Positions 1 to 11,134 of a DNA stretch of 64,000 nucleotides are shown here, piece after piece. Source of the DNA: Rhizophlyctis rosea (taxonomy: Eukaryota; Chytridiomycota; Chytridiomycetes; Rhizophlyctidales; Rhizophlyctidaceae); the NCBI GenBank assembly GCA_027596075.1, contig JADGJC010000009.1, positions 1 through 64,000 on the forward strand, given 5' to 3'. The number at the start of each line of letters is the position of its first letter. Within the stretch, counting starts at the first letter, position 1. A model generated the notes under the pieces. That model saw only the letters and a list, made by a program, of their open reading frames with translations. It did no database searches and had not been told where the DNA came from. The position numbers and the translations under genes are program-made.

Positions 1-455
1 CCCCCTTCTTTTCCACTCATTCGTGTCGTCACGTCATGTCAATGATATGGACCCTGGCGGTTTAGTGTGCACTTTCTGTTTGTTTACCCGGTGGCTCAGC
101 AGTGAGGCACAGCGATCGGCAGTCGCGTTGCTAAGCCACTGAGTGTTACCAGCACAGTGGAATCGCCCGTTTTGGGCATATTGTGGGCAAACTCCCCGAT
201 AACACCCAGCCCAATATTGAAAGCACTTTTCATACCGACATTTTGACAGGTGTCCACCAATAGTAACCGCAACTGTTTAGCGGGAAGACTTTGCCCAGAA
301 GAATCGGTGAAAATAGCATATTGGTAAGGAAGCGCATGCGAAACAGTTGCGCGCGGTCGAAAACCGGTCTCAGTGCCAATGTTTACCGGCTTTGTGCTGT
401 CTGTTGCCCCCTACTTTCCCAGCCGATCCTGGAGGATATACATTCCGAGAATCCC
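1..455. other. upstream region, no gene recognised
   Basis: I see no coding region with family similarity or convincing codon use here. The stretch lies directly upstream of the UBE2O-like gene and probably holds its promoter and 5' leader. An open frame entering from about 291 has no recognisable content and is read in a different phase from the real first exon at 456. Confidence 0.5.
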
Positions 456-3400
456 ATGCCGCCACAACCCAAAAACCAAAAGGTACTTTTGAACTCCCCA
501 CCCTCATTCTATCTACCACCGGGTCCCACCCCTTCTCAAACTTTCCTTTTCTGGTAGTTCTTCGCCGAAGACACAGTAGCGGTCGTAAAGCCAGGCGAAG
601 ACCCTATCGAAATCAGACAGTCACTCCTAAAACCTTCTCAAATTGGGTTGGTGATACGAACATGGTGGGATCAAGACGAATTTGAAGAGAGCGATAGCGA
701 TGAGGATGAGGATGACGAGTTGAAGGAGTTCAAGAAGGTCGGTATTATGATGGGAAAGGCAAACATGTCCATGTATTGATGCCAGCATGTTGATGAATGT
801 AGGTACCCGAAGGGCATTCCCTCGTCTCATTACTAGACGGCTCAGCCATCAGTTTCCGGGAGGAGGATTCGTTGGTATGCGTTGATCGGGCGATGTGTCA
901 TGGAGGTAAAGATTGAGCGTGCCCAACTTTGTTTACCAGAAGTTGCTCATCGTCAATTCGTGCCATGCATAGACATCGTTCGAATGAAGGACCAAGCATC
1001 GAATGAGCAGAGCGGGACAGTCATCAGTGCGCGGATGAAGGTGGATCTACGGCACGTCATCACTGGTCATGAGATACGTGATGTGGATGCTGGTTTACTC
1101 CAGTATATGCATGATGTGGAGGAGGTAGGATGTCGATATGATCATTCTACCCGTTATGCCCGGCTAAACTGCCTCCCACTACCTTAGGGAATGTTTGTGG
1201 CTTGTGGAGATTGGGTAGGAACAGTGCAGGAGGTAGGTTTAGTATTGGACGTCTGGGCAATTACACAATCTCTTATATTCGTGCCGTCCTGTCCATCAGC
1301 TGTGGGACCATGTGACAGTAGGCTTCCAGGATGGTGGTGTTTGCGTACCGGCCGACCAACATGATCTGGAAGCGGGAGATGAGATGTCGTCAACATCTCA
1401 TTTCGCAAATGACCGGTTCTTTCCTGGGGATGTAAGTGGTGTCATATACCTGTTTGCAGTTTCGATAGGCCGGGAGCTTATAAACATCCAATGATTTCAG
1501 CCCATCCGGAATGGCAGTGTCAAGAATTTTGAGCGCGGTGTGTGGTTCGCGGGCGGCTTCAAGAAGAAGAATAAGACCGGGATCATTTTGGAAAACAAAA
1601 CGGAGCAGCTACGCGTGAATTGGACCCTATATCACAGTTTGAAGGTTGGAGAAATGTGCTGAATAAATTCGTGTCGCGGCTCCTTCTCACTTGACATTTG
1701 GCACTTCAGACTGCAGAAGACGATCAATCCATGGAACCACCACCAGAGATTGTCGACTTCAACATGGTACAGATTTTACCGAGTTATTTCGAATTTGCAA
1801 GTTATCAAGTGAGTGTTGAGGGACCACTTTTGTAATTGTGTAAAGTGTCTTTTTCCAACAACTGACTTTTGACGTCGATGTAGATTGGAGATAGAGTCGT
1901 GTTCAGAGATCAAGCGAATTATGGTATGACGGTGATGGCTGACTGGTTCATGCTGTATTTCTCACGTCAGGGTATCTCGTTTTCAGAGCGATTTCCACCG
2001 TTGGAATCGAATGTAACATGGCCTGGTTTTGATGCTGATTGTCGAAGATGTATGGTTGGTATTGTGACTGTTATGCCCGTCGCTCCAGACCGTGTCCTCA
2101 CCAACGTCTTATGCGCTGCACAACTAGACCATCATAGCCACACGCACCTACATTGACATAGAATGGCAAAATGGCGAGATCATAGAAAACGTGGCGTCCG
2201 TCGACACTATTCCATGTCTCCATTTGGACGATCAAGACTTGTGGCCGACCGATTATGTGGCTGCAAAAGCGGGGGAGGAGGGGGCAGATGAGGAGAAGGC
2301 GAAGCATGATAAAGTGGGTTTTGTGTTGAAGGTGAACAATAAGGAACGGATGGCGGCCGTCAAATGGTTTGATGAGGATATGGAGAGGTTGAAGGTTGGT
2401 GGCGTACATGGTTCTCTTGCTTTCCCATGGGTGTGGCTGATGGTATGACCAATAGGAACCGCTGGAGATGTGCAGCTTGTATGAGGTTACGACACATCCG
2501 GATATGCAGGTGCGCATTGCATCGAAAACTTTCTCGTACGCTTATCCGTACGCCTTTCGATAGTCTTTAACATTAGCATCCATCAGTTTCGTATCGGGCA
2601 AAAAGTCGTCCTGAGTTATACGAACGAAGCGGACAAGCCCACTGATATGAGCTCATGGTTTGGGGAGGTACTAGGCATATTGAAGTCCGGCATGGTGAAA
2701 GTGAGATTCTGTCAGACAGGGGTGGAGGGAGAGTATTCTCCGAAACGGCTTGTTGTGGTGGACCAGGACGAGGACGGGCCCTTCGCTGGGGAGGATGATG
2801 AAGATGATGAGTGGGAGGATATGTCGGAGAGTGGGGAGGAGGGAGGGGAAGGGGAGTGGAGTGATGAGGAGGGGACTGTGGAAGAGGCTGTGGGTGGACC
2901 GGATGTGAAGCAAGGGGTTGAGAATCAAGCGATAGCAAATGGCGACGGGGAGCTGGATGAAGCTGAAGATGAAGTTATGGAGATGGAAGAGAAGAATGAG
3001 AAGGAGGAAGGGGGTAGACCACGAGGGTTGAGTCGAAGTAAGAGTGCGAGAAGAGCGTTTGTGGGTAGTAGTCATGTTCAGACACCGCCGAAGATGAGGG
3101 AGGTTGATGGTGGGGATGTGAGGGGTGGGGAGATTACGGAGGGTGTGTTGAAGGGGGAGTTTATGGAGGGTGAGGAGAGTGGTGGGGAGGCGGAGGAGGC
3201 GAAGGATTCGGCGCCGGGGAAGGCGGTGGTGGAGAATGGTGCGGGGACGGGAGGCGGGGCGAGTGGTGAAGGCGCGGCGATGGATGTGGAGGAAGAGGAG
3301 CGGTGGGTCAATTTCAAGAGTTTGGAGAGGGCACCTGAGAGTCATCATTACTATCAGGAGGGACATCAGGTATGTACTTTGTAGCTTCGTAAAGGTGATG

Positions 3401-4651
3401 GCTCTCACCAAGCGGACATCGACTCATGTGGTGCCCACCAAAAGGAATATTCCCGTATCTTCCATCAACGTGTGCGAAAGGAGGTATGAGTCATTCCATG
3501 AGGCGCATATATGTGTGAAAACACACGCATGGAGCTAACCTGCTCTGGTTTAGTGGATGATCTTAAATAAGTCATTACCGAACGGAATCCTCGTCAGAGT
3601 ATTTGAAGACCGGATTGACTTGCTGCGCGTGTTGATGGTTGGGCCGGAGGGGACGCCGTGAGTAGTTTTTTGAGGATTCTTTCGGGTGTTGGAGCTGGAC
3701 TTCTGGATGTTTCTTTTTGAATACTGAAATATGATATTTTCTAGGTACGAACATGGTCTATTTTTGTTCGATATCTCTTTACCGGCTGAGTATCCCCAGC
3801 AACCACCTTGTAAGTCATGTCTGGACTGGAGGAGCATTGTCAGCTCGTCGTGTTTGCCGTCTTAGCTAATGTCCGCTTCACAGCGGTGTTCTTCCACTCT
3901 TGGACGTACGGAATGGGACGGTTGAATCCCAATCTATATGAAGGTGTGACCGACTTGTGATTTCGCCTCTCGTTTTGAAGATTGAAGTACTCATCAAAAA
4001 TTCGACTATGATGTTAGATGGCAAAGTCTGCTTATCGCTGCTGGGCACATGGCACGGAAAGGCAAGTGAAACATGGAGCCCGCTATCGAATATTCTGCAA
4101 GTTCTTGTGTCGATACAGGGGTTGGTGCTTGTGAGGGATCCGTATTATAATGAGGCGGGGTGAGTTCAGTGCATCTGCACCAATCCTGTTGGTATCAACA
4201 ATCACCAGAAGGGACATGTACTGATCCCCCGGCATGATAGATACGAACGCCAAGTCGGCACATCGGAAGGCGCTGCGAATTCCGTATTGTATAATGAGCG
4301 GACTTACTTACTTAATTTGAAGAGTATATTATATTGTGTTACGAGGCCGCCGGAGACGTTTGTGGAGGAGGTTGGGTATTGGTTTGGGGTTAAGGGGAAT
4401 TTGGGGAAGGGGGTTGAGAGGGCTCAACGGGTTGTTGGGAGGAGTGAGGTGGGAGGAGAGCAAGAGGGTGGGGATGGGGAGGGGGAGGGTGACTTTCCGA
4501 TTGGGAGGGTTAGTGTTGGGGGGTTGAAGTTGCTGAAGGTTTGTATTGGGTTTTGTTGTTGGTTTTAGTTGGATGTTGGTGATGCTGATTTTATTTACAG
4601 AGTAATTTGGAGCAATTACGGAAAGCGAAAGAGAAGCTGGGGTTGCAGTAG
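456..4651 (+). CDS. UBE2O: UBE2O-like E2/E3 hybrid ubiquitin-conjugating enzyme
   Basis: The product is a large ubiquitin-conjugating enzyme of the UBE2O/UBC24 type, which carries both E2 and E3 function and ubiquitinates substrates directly. I resolve 20 phase-consistent exons: 456-482, 558-737, 803-905, 973-1124, 1188-1232, 1300-1431, 1501-1644, 1710-1808, 1884-1923, 1987-2054, 2128-2394, 2456-2509, 2587-3369, 3445-3483, 3554-3657, 3745-3809, 3884-3943, 4018-4159, 4241-4538 and 4601-4651, giving about 950 aa. The N-terminal part holds the repeated SH3-like segments of the family ([24 protein letters not shown]). A long acidic linker follows at 2780-3330. The UBC fold is at the C-terminus, with the HPN-like stretch replaced by [20 protein letters not shown]. 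The catalytic Cys is the TGC at 4029-4031, about residue 792, and the tail is a short basic helix. The start was chosen because the first 27-nt exon joins in frame to the conserved [13 protein letters not shown]. The least certain exons are 1710-2054. Confidence 0.88.
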
Positions 4652-5178
4652 GTAGGGTATGCGGCCGCCTGATGGGGGAGATCGTGCTTTATGGTAACTT
4701 GTACTTGATAGATAGAACATGTTAGCTAATTGCATGATGATGTATAGTAATGGTGCCTGTATTATGTAATGACCTTGTGAGCAAACTTCCAATATGAATA
4801 CCCTCAAATGCGTGCTGCGCAGTTGTGGTCTGACCGCAAGCATGTGGCAAAGTCATTAGCACGTGTCACGGACAATTGAATTTTGGAGCCTCGATTCGTT
4901 TGGGAAAAATGAATGCCGTGGCAGGCATTCAATCGTGGCTTGGGTTGTGTGATGTCATCCCATGCAGTCATTCCCCTGCATTTTCGCGATTCCCGCCCCT
5001 GTGAAAAGGCGAAAATACAAATAAAAGGGTGCGGAAAGGCGCTCCAGCTTGGTCACTACAAAACCCTCGCTATAATACTCATCTCCTTCATTCGTGCCAT
5101 CAGATCCTTATATTCATATACCTCATCATATCTCAACCCACTCACCCAAATCCAAAACACCTCAGCAAAACGTCCGTA
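4652..5178. other. intergenic region, 3' end of UBE2O and promoter of mitochondrial protein gene
   Basis: No coding signal is seen. The segment just before the next start codon is pyrimidine-rich and lacks introns. An A-rich AAATAAAAGG motif near 5020 could act as a TATA-like element about 160 bp before the ATG at 5179. The function of these sites is inferred from position only. Confidence 0.4.
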
Positions 5179-6088
5179 ATGTCCAACCGCGCCATCACCC
5201 GCATTGCCCGGCCCGCCCGCCTTGCCGTCGCACGTCCCCAATCCGTCATTGCCAGACCACGCGTCGCGCAACAACAACGCCTGTATTCCCAGGCTCGGGC
5301 TGCGAATGAAGGCAAGGGTACCAGCCCTATTGTGTTGGCGTTGGGACTTGCGGCGGTTTTGGGTGGGGGGTATTACTTTTACCAGAACAGTACGGGGAAG
5401 CCGTTGTTTGATTCTGCTGCTGAGGTGAGTGGTTTTTCATGAAAAAAGTTTTTGCTGTTGGGATAAGGTTTCATTACGCGCGCCCGAGCCCGTTCTTTGC
5501 ATCCCCGCAAGCACTAACACTCCCCCCATCGAATCCCACCAGTCCGCAAAGCACGGTGACCTGAAGGGTGCCGCCATAAAAGCCAAAGACGGTCTCAAAA
5601 TTTCCTCTGAAACCGCCTACCCCGAACTAACCTCCACCCTCCGCTCCCTCTTCGGCGACGAAGCCGCCACCTCCGTCTCCAAAGCCCTCGCCGCAACCCG
5701 CGACATCCAACGCGCCATCTCGACTGACCTCTCCTCCTCCCCCACCGGCGCAAACCTCCGAAAGAAAGCCGAAGAGCTCCAAGACGACATAAAGGCTGCA
5801 CTCAAGGAAGCTGTCGACATTCAGAAGCGCGCGATCAAGGAATTGGGACCAAGTGCGAAGGCGCATTATGATGCGGTTAAAAAAAGTGTTGAGGGGGAGG
5901 GAAAAGATTTGGGGGATAGGCTTGAGGCTGCTATCGGGGCTTTGAAGAGGGAGGGAAAGCAGTTTTATAATGAGGCAGTTAGTAGTCATGTTGGGGAGGA
6001 GGTTAGGGTTAAGTTGCAGGGGCTTGTTGAGAGGGTGGAGGAGTTGAGGAAGCAGACGGAGGAGGCGATTAGGAGGGAGAAGAAATAG
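5179..6088 (+). CDS. putative mitochondrial inner-membrane protein, unknown function
   Basis: Two exons (5179-5424 and 5543-6088) encode 263 aa. The first about 45 residues are rich in Arg and Ala without acidic residues (RAITRIARPARLAVARP), a typical mitochondrial targeting presequence. One hydrophobic segment, SPIVLALGLAAVLGGGYYFY, follows at about residues 48-68. The rest, after the intron, is charged and predicted helical (repeated K/E/A-rich heptad-like stretches) to the C-terminus. This layout, presequence then a single membrane anchor then a long soluble helical region, resembles small MICOS-type or other inner-membrane proteins, but I cannot assign a family. The ATG at 5179 is preferred over an in-frame GTG upstream because the presequence begins directly there. 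Codon use switches from C-ending to G-ending triplets near 5830 inside exon 2. Confidence 0.75.
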
Positions 6089-6564
6089 GGGAGGGGAGGG
6101 TAGGCCTCAGATATTTTGATTTTGTTTTTGTAAATAGATATGATACACGTGAGTGGGTCATGCCCCTTTGAAACATTTGAACGTTGAACCGCTCTTTGTG
6201 GAAATGATCCCGATGGATGGATCGAACTTTCATAGTCTGAGATTTTGAGTTTGGGAAAGCCCCACAACACTACCCTCCCGTCCAATGTCACATCGCACAA
6301 CATCCTTGAACTGACGCTACACTATCTCAGTGTCCACCATATGCAACCGACTTTTCGATGCAAAGTTGCGGTGGTAGAGTAAAATTGTGTGACAAAAATG
6401 CACAGTCACATACATTTTACCCGCCACTACTAGCCACAGCCTTTGCCACCGCCACACCGTGAATTTGTTTTGGCGTTTTTGAATGAAGAGTGTTATTTTT
6501 GGCCCACCGCACTCACCACTATCCACTACCTATCTTGAGCTTCAAAGACCAAAGACCGGACACA
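6089..6564. other. intergenic region upstream of MRD1
   Basis: No gene is recognised. Short antisense frames have no family features. The last 100 bp probably contain the MRD1 promoter and leader, since the MRD1 start codon is split at 6565-6566. Confidence 0.4.
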
Positions 6565-9500
6565 ATGTAGGTTTCGCGGAAGGGCACCGACACTTGGAAA
6601 GCTTTGAGAACGAACAAGTTGCTTACTGATATACCCCAAGGTCCCGTCTCATTGTCAAAAACCTTCCGAAATACTACAATGCAGAACGTTTCAAGGAGCA
6701 TTTCGGCACGCAAGGGGAGGTGACCGACGTTAAGCTTGCAAAGACTCAGTGAGTAGCGCCCAGTGTAGATAGGAATAAGGCTTCCTGTTGTTGTCGTGTC
6801 TCACGAGTTTTGCCTTGCAAATATAGTGATGGTGTGTTCCGGCGGTTCGGTTATGTTGGTTACAAGACAGAAAAGGAGGCCAAAGCCGCGCTGAAGTATT
6901 TCAATGGAACGTTTGTTGATACTTCGAAGATTGTTGTGGAGGTTGCTAAAGCGGTACGTTGCCGTGGTTTTCCCATTCGAGAAAAGCGCGGTCTGACAAG
7001 TGGCCTATCATGCAATACTGTAGATTGGCGATTCCTCTCTCCCTCGGCCTTGGTCACGCCATTCCCAGGGATCATCGGCACATCAACGAAAAGCGGACGC
7101 CGAAGCCGAGGCCATACGGAAACGGCAAGAACGACAGGAGCGGATACGTTTGTCGAGGGAGGAGACTCAGAAGGAGGTGGAGCGGAAACAAAATCTTGTG
7201 GCGAATCTGTATGGCGCTGAAGTGGATGCGGAGAAGGAGAAGGAGGATGCTAAACTAAAAGAATTTATGGAGGTGATGAGGCCTAGGAAGGCTGCACAAG
7301 GACGGACATGGGCAAACGATGATGTTTTGGCGGCGAGGGATAAGCGGGGAGCCAAACCTTCTGAGAGTCCTGCGGTGGCGGAGGGTGGGAAAGTGAAAGC
7401 GGTGGTTTCGGCTGTACCGAATAGGAAACCTGGTGGGGATGGGTTACTGGTTGCGAGGACGAAGGTTGTTTTTGGAGGGGATTCTGATGACGATTACGAG
7501 GATTTGCCGGCGACGAAGGATTTGGAGGAGGAAGGGAAAGACGATGAGGCGGATGGCCGGGCGGACACTAACAATGCGATGGACGCGGAGGGGGATGTTA
7601 AGCAAGACTCTGCTGTTTTCGACTCAGGAATGTCGGATTTGGAGTATATGAGAATGAGGATGAAGAAGTTGGACGAGGACGTAGAGATGGGCGATGCGGA
7701 AGCGGAAGGCGATGAGGAAGCAGAGGATATTGAAGTTGATGAGACTGCTGAATCATCAGAAGAGATCAATACTGCTCCTCAAAATACCTCTGCCAATACC
7801 ACAAAACCAGCATCGAACGCCATATCTGCCGACCGCCTAAAACTGATTGCTGAAACACCTGCTCCAAAACCCTCTCTCACCGCCGCACCGATCACATCAG
7901 ACCTCACAAATGGAGAAGTACCCCCAGCAGATCTAATCGCCGACACTGGCCGCCTCTACGTACGCAACCTCACATACACCTGCACAATGGAAGATCTCCA
8001 CAAACTATTCGAAAAGTTTGGACCACTTTCCGAAGTTCACATCCCCATCGACAAGCTTACGAAAAAGCCGAAAGGATTTGCGTTTATTTTGTTTTTGCTT
8101 CCGGAGCATGCGGTCAAGGCGTACACGGCTTTGGATGGGAGTATTTTCCAGGGGAGGATTCTGGAGATTTTGCCGGGGAAGGAGAGGCCGCGGGGGCCGG
8201 ATGAGGATGAGGAGGGGGAGGGGGAGGATGGGGGGAGTTATAAGAGGAAGAAGGAGAAGATGAGGAAGAAGGAGGCGGGGAATGAGTTTAGTTGGAATAG
8301 TTTGTTTATGAATGTGAGTGTTCTTTTTGGGTGCCATTCGGATTTGGCAGAATGTGTGTTATGCCTCCTTACATTTTCAAATCTCAACAGAGCGATGCCG
8401 TAGCCGAAGCAATGGCAAAGAAACTTAACGTCAAGAAAGCAGACATCTTGGACGCCGAGTCCGAAAACATGGCCGTCCGCCTCGCCCTAGCCGAAACCCA
8501 CATCATCAACGAAACAAAACAATACCTCGAAGCAGAAGGCATCGACCTCTCCGCCTTCACCAACCGCAAAACCCGTTCCAACACCATCCTCCTCGTAAAG
8601 AATCTCCCCGCCCGGACCGCTGAAGACGACCTAACTGCCCTATTCGCGAAATTCGGCGAATTAGGACGTGTGGTCCTCCCGCCGGCGAAGACCATTGCGT
8701 TGGTGGAGTATTTGCATCATAATGAGGCGAAGACGGCGTTTAGACGGTTGGCGTTTACGAAGTTTGGGCATTTGCCGTTGTTTTTGGAGTGGGCTCCTGT
8801 TGGGACGTTCAAGAAGGAGTTTAATAAGGAGGAGGAGGAGGAGAGGAGGACGAAGAGGGAGGTGGAGGGAGGGAGGGCTGTTGGTGGGGGTGCTGGGGGA
8901 GCGGAGGGAGAGGGGGCGGGTGGGGAGGGTGATGCGACACCGGCAGGTGGAGATGCCGCTGTGCCGGAAGAAGATACGGACATGATGCCCGTTGCGACGC
9001 TGTTTGTCAAGAACTTGAACTTTGATACCAAGGAGGAAGGTCTGCGCCGGGCGTTTGAAGGGATCGGAGGATTGAGAAGCGTTCGGGTTGCCACGAAGCC
9101 TGATCGGAAGACTGGTGGGACGTTGAGTATGGGTTTTGGGTTTTTGGAGTTTGAGAAGAAGGAGGATGCCATTCGGTGTATGAAGGCTATGCAGGTTCGT
9201 CTTGGCACCTAATTCAACGATGGATGAATGATTCCAGAACTGATGTATTTGTCTTGATAACAGGGCTTCAAATTGGACGATCACGCACTCCAACTCAAAT
9301 TCTCCAACGCGACGAACAAATCATCGACATCGAGTGGGGCGGGACGTAAGCGTGGACCGGATGAGATCAAAGTTACGGGGACAAAGTTGGTTGTTCGAAA
9401 CGTACCGTTCGAGGCGACGAAGAAGGATATTAGGCAATTGTTTTCGTAAGTATCTACGGTCTCGTCATCACACAACAAACCCAAACTCACAAAACTCACC

Positions 9501-9818
9501 ACCTCCCACGCCACCCCCCAAAACAGAACATTCGGCCACCTCAAAACCGTCCGCCTCCCGCGCAAATTCGACGGCCAACACCGCGGTTTCGCGTTTATTG
9601 ATTTCCTTACCAAGCAGGAAGCCAAGAATGCTTTTGAGAGTTTGGGTGCTACGCATTTGTATGGAAGGCATTTGGTGTTGGAGTGGGCGCAGGAGGAGGA
9701 GGATGAGGTTGAGGCGTTGAGGGGGAAGACTAAGAGGGGGTATGTTAAGGAGGGGGAGACGCTGGGGAAGAGGAGGAAGTTGGTTTTGGAGGGGGAGGAG
9801 GAGGGGATGGATGAGTAG
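6565..9818 (+). CDS. MRD1: multiple RNA-binding domain protein 1 (MRD1/RBM19 family)
   Basis: MRD1 binds the 35S pre-rRNA co-transcriptionally and is needed for early 18S rRNA processing in the small-subunit processome. Exons 6565-6566, 6641-6748, 6827-6953, 7024-8313, 8391-9194, 9264-9445 and 9527-9818 encode about 934 aa. Five RRM domains are visible: RRM1 about residues 2-80 (SRLIVKNLP), RRM2 about 388-465 (GRLYVRNLT ... GFAFILF), RRM3 about 573-650 (TILLVKNLP), RRM4 about 710-790 ([11 protein letters not shown] ... GFGFLEF) and RRM5 about 816-900 (TKLVVRNVP ... RGFAFIDF). The family block [13 protein letters not shown] follows RRM1, and an acidic linker lies between RRM1 and RRM2. The start codon itself is interrupted by an intron: AT at 6565-6566 joins G at 6641, giving [10 protein letters not shown] as in the family. 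The 3' untranslated sequence contains a long poly-G run near 9846. Confidence 0.93.
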
Positions 9819-11134
9819 GTTGGGGTGGGCAGATTGTTTGGGTTGGGGGGGGGGGGGGGGTTGCTTTGTAGATGAGATTTTGTTGTTGAAAATTTTGTTT
9901 TTTGTGTATATGTTTTTTATATCAGTAAGTTAAGTTTGTTTATCAATCTTGACGCTTGTTTGTGTATTCGATGAGGGATGTTGCTGCCGTTCACTTTGGA
10001 CGGAGAAGATTTTGACGACAATGAAGTCAATGATCCCATCGACATTTCGTGTACATGGTCCTAACATTGTGACCCCTTGCCGACACTATGTGCTGCCATA
10101 CAAAAACGATGACGCACTTGAGACCATTTGAGTATCGGGTCTGGCACATTGGGCGTAGGTCATAACTTATGAACAATCGGATGAAACAAACATCTGGGAC
10201 AGCCCGATCACACGTTGCTGATCCATGTTCACACCCCTACTCAGTTGTCGGATCTCTTGACGCTGCAGCTCACAGCTCCCTTTCACAGTTCCAATTCGTG
10301 GACCGAGGGGAAAGTGGGAACGAATAAGCACCAGCCCGAGCGTGACTGGAGCGCATTGGACCACGTTTCCGCTTGGGTTACGTAATACCCCGATCTCGCA
10401 GTTAAGCTTTTAGTGTTGATTTTAGCATGAGCATTTGACCAAATTGGGTTAGATTAGGTAACACGATTGACGCGAATCCAGGTTTTGGGAACACAAACAG
10501 AATCCCTGTCACTTCCGCATCTCCGACTCCGATATTTTCCCCCCTTCCACTATGGAACCTTGCGCAAGAAATGTTTTCTCCACCCGCATGTCCGTGACTG
10601 CGCCGCAGTCAACGTTGTGTGTTGATAAATTTAGTGTTGGTCTTCCTCAACCTGGCACCTCATTTAAAGATGTGAACGAGTTGTGGGCGGCGTTGGGCGC
10701 CTTCGACTGGGCGTCGACTGCACCGTGTCCCGTTTTCATTGACTGCAGAACATATTTGAGGTGATCAGCACCACCGTTAACTTAGCTCCGATTCTTGCAC
10801 TTCCGTCAAGCAAGTCTCTTTGGAAACATTTGGGTAGGTGAAGGTGCTGTCAGCAGCTGCTTTGTGCAAAGGTTGGACGTGGTTCGACGTGTTCATACAG
10901 CATTGGCTGCATGGCACTCCATGCTTGCTTGTCAACATCCGCTTGTGTATCATCCAGTAACCTAATTTTATTATATTTATGCACACTTCCGTTGTCTACC
11001 TCCGGTCTCTCAAAATTCTAAATTTCTGAACACAACCTCTTGTAATCATACCATTTCCGACCCCCGGTGAACTCAATCTATCATACAAATAGTCTCGAAA
11101 CCTCAAACGTTCACGTTAATCGACAAACGCACAA
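9819..11134. other. 1.3-kb intergenic region
   Basis: No recognisable gene. It contains a G homopolymer of about 14 nt near 9847 and a T-rich stretch after it (MRD1 3' end), and a 70-codon ATG-initiated frame at 10552-10764 with no family features. A short 5S-rRNA-like string near 10390 is discussed under rejected items. The right part is the probable ABC-transporter promoter and leader. Confidence 0.4.

Noticed and set aside
2671..3411. Long antisense frames opposite the UBE2O acidic linker
   Set aside because: They are Pro/Leu/Ser-rich mirror images of GAG/GAT-rich coding sequence and have no independent support.
9841..9862. Poly-G tract as a structural element
   Set aside because: A single homopolymer run in the MRD1 3' region is most simply replication slippage. 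No repeated G-tract pattern for a quadruplex array is seen beyond it.
10388..10412. 5S rRNA-like string (CCCGATCTCGCAGTTAAGC)
   Set aside because: It resembles the conserved CCGATCTCCGAAGTTAAGC segment of 5S rRNA, but flanking sequence does not continue the match and no box A/C pair or 120-nt fold is seen. It is at most a tiny relic or chance.
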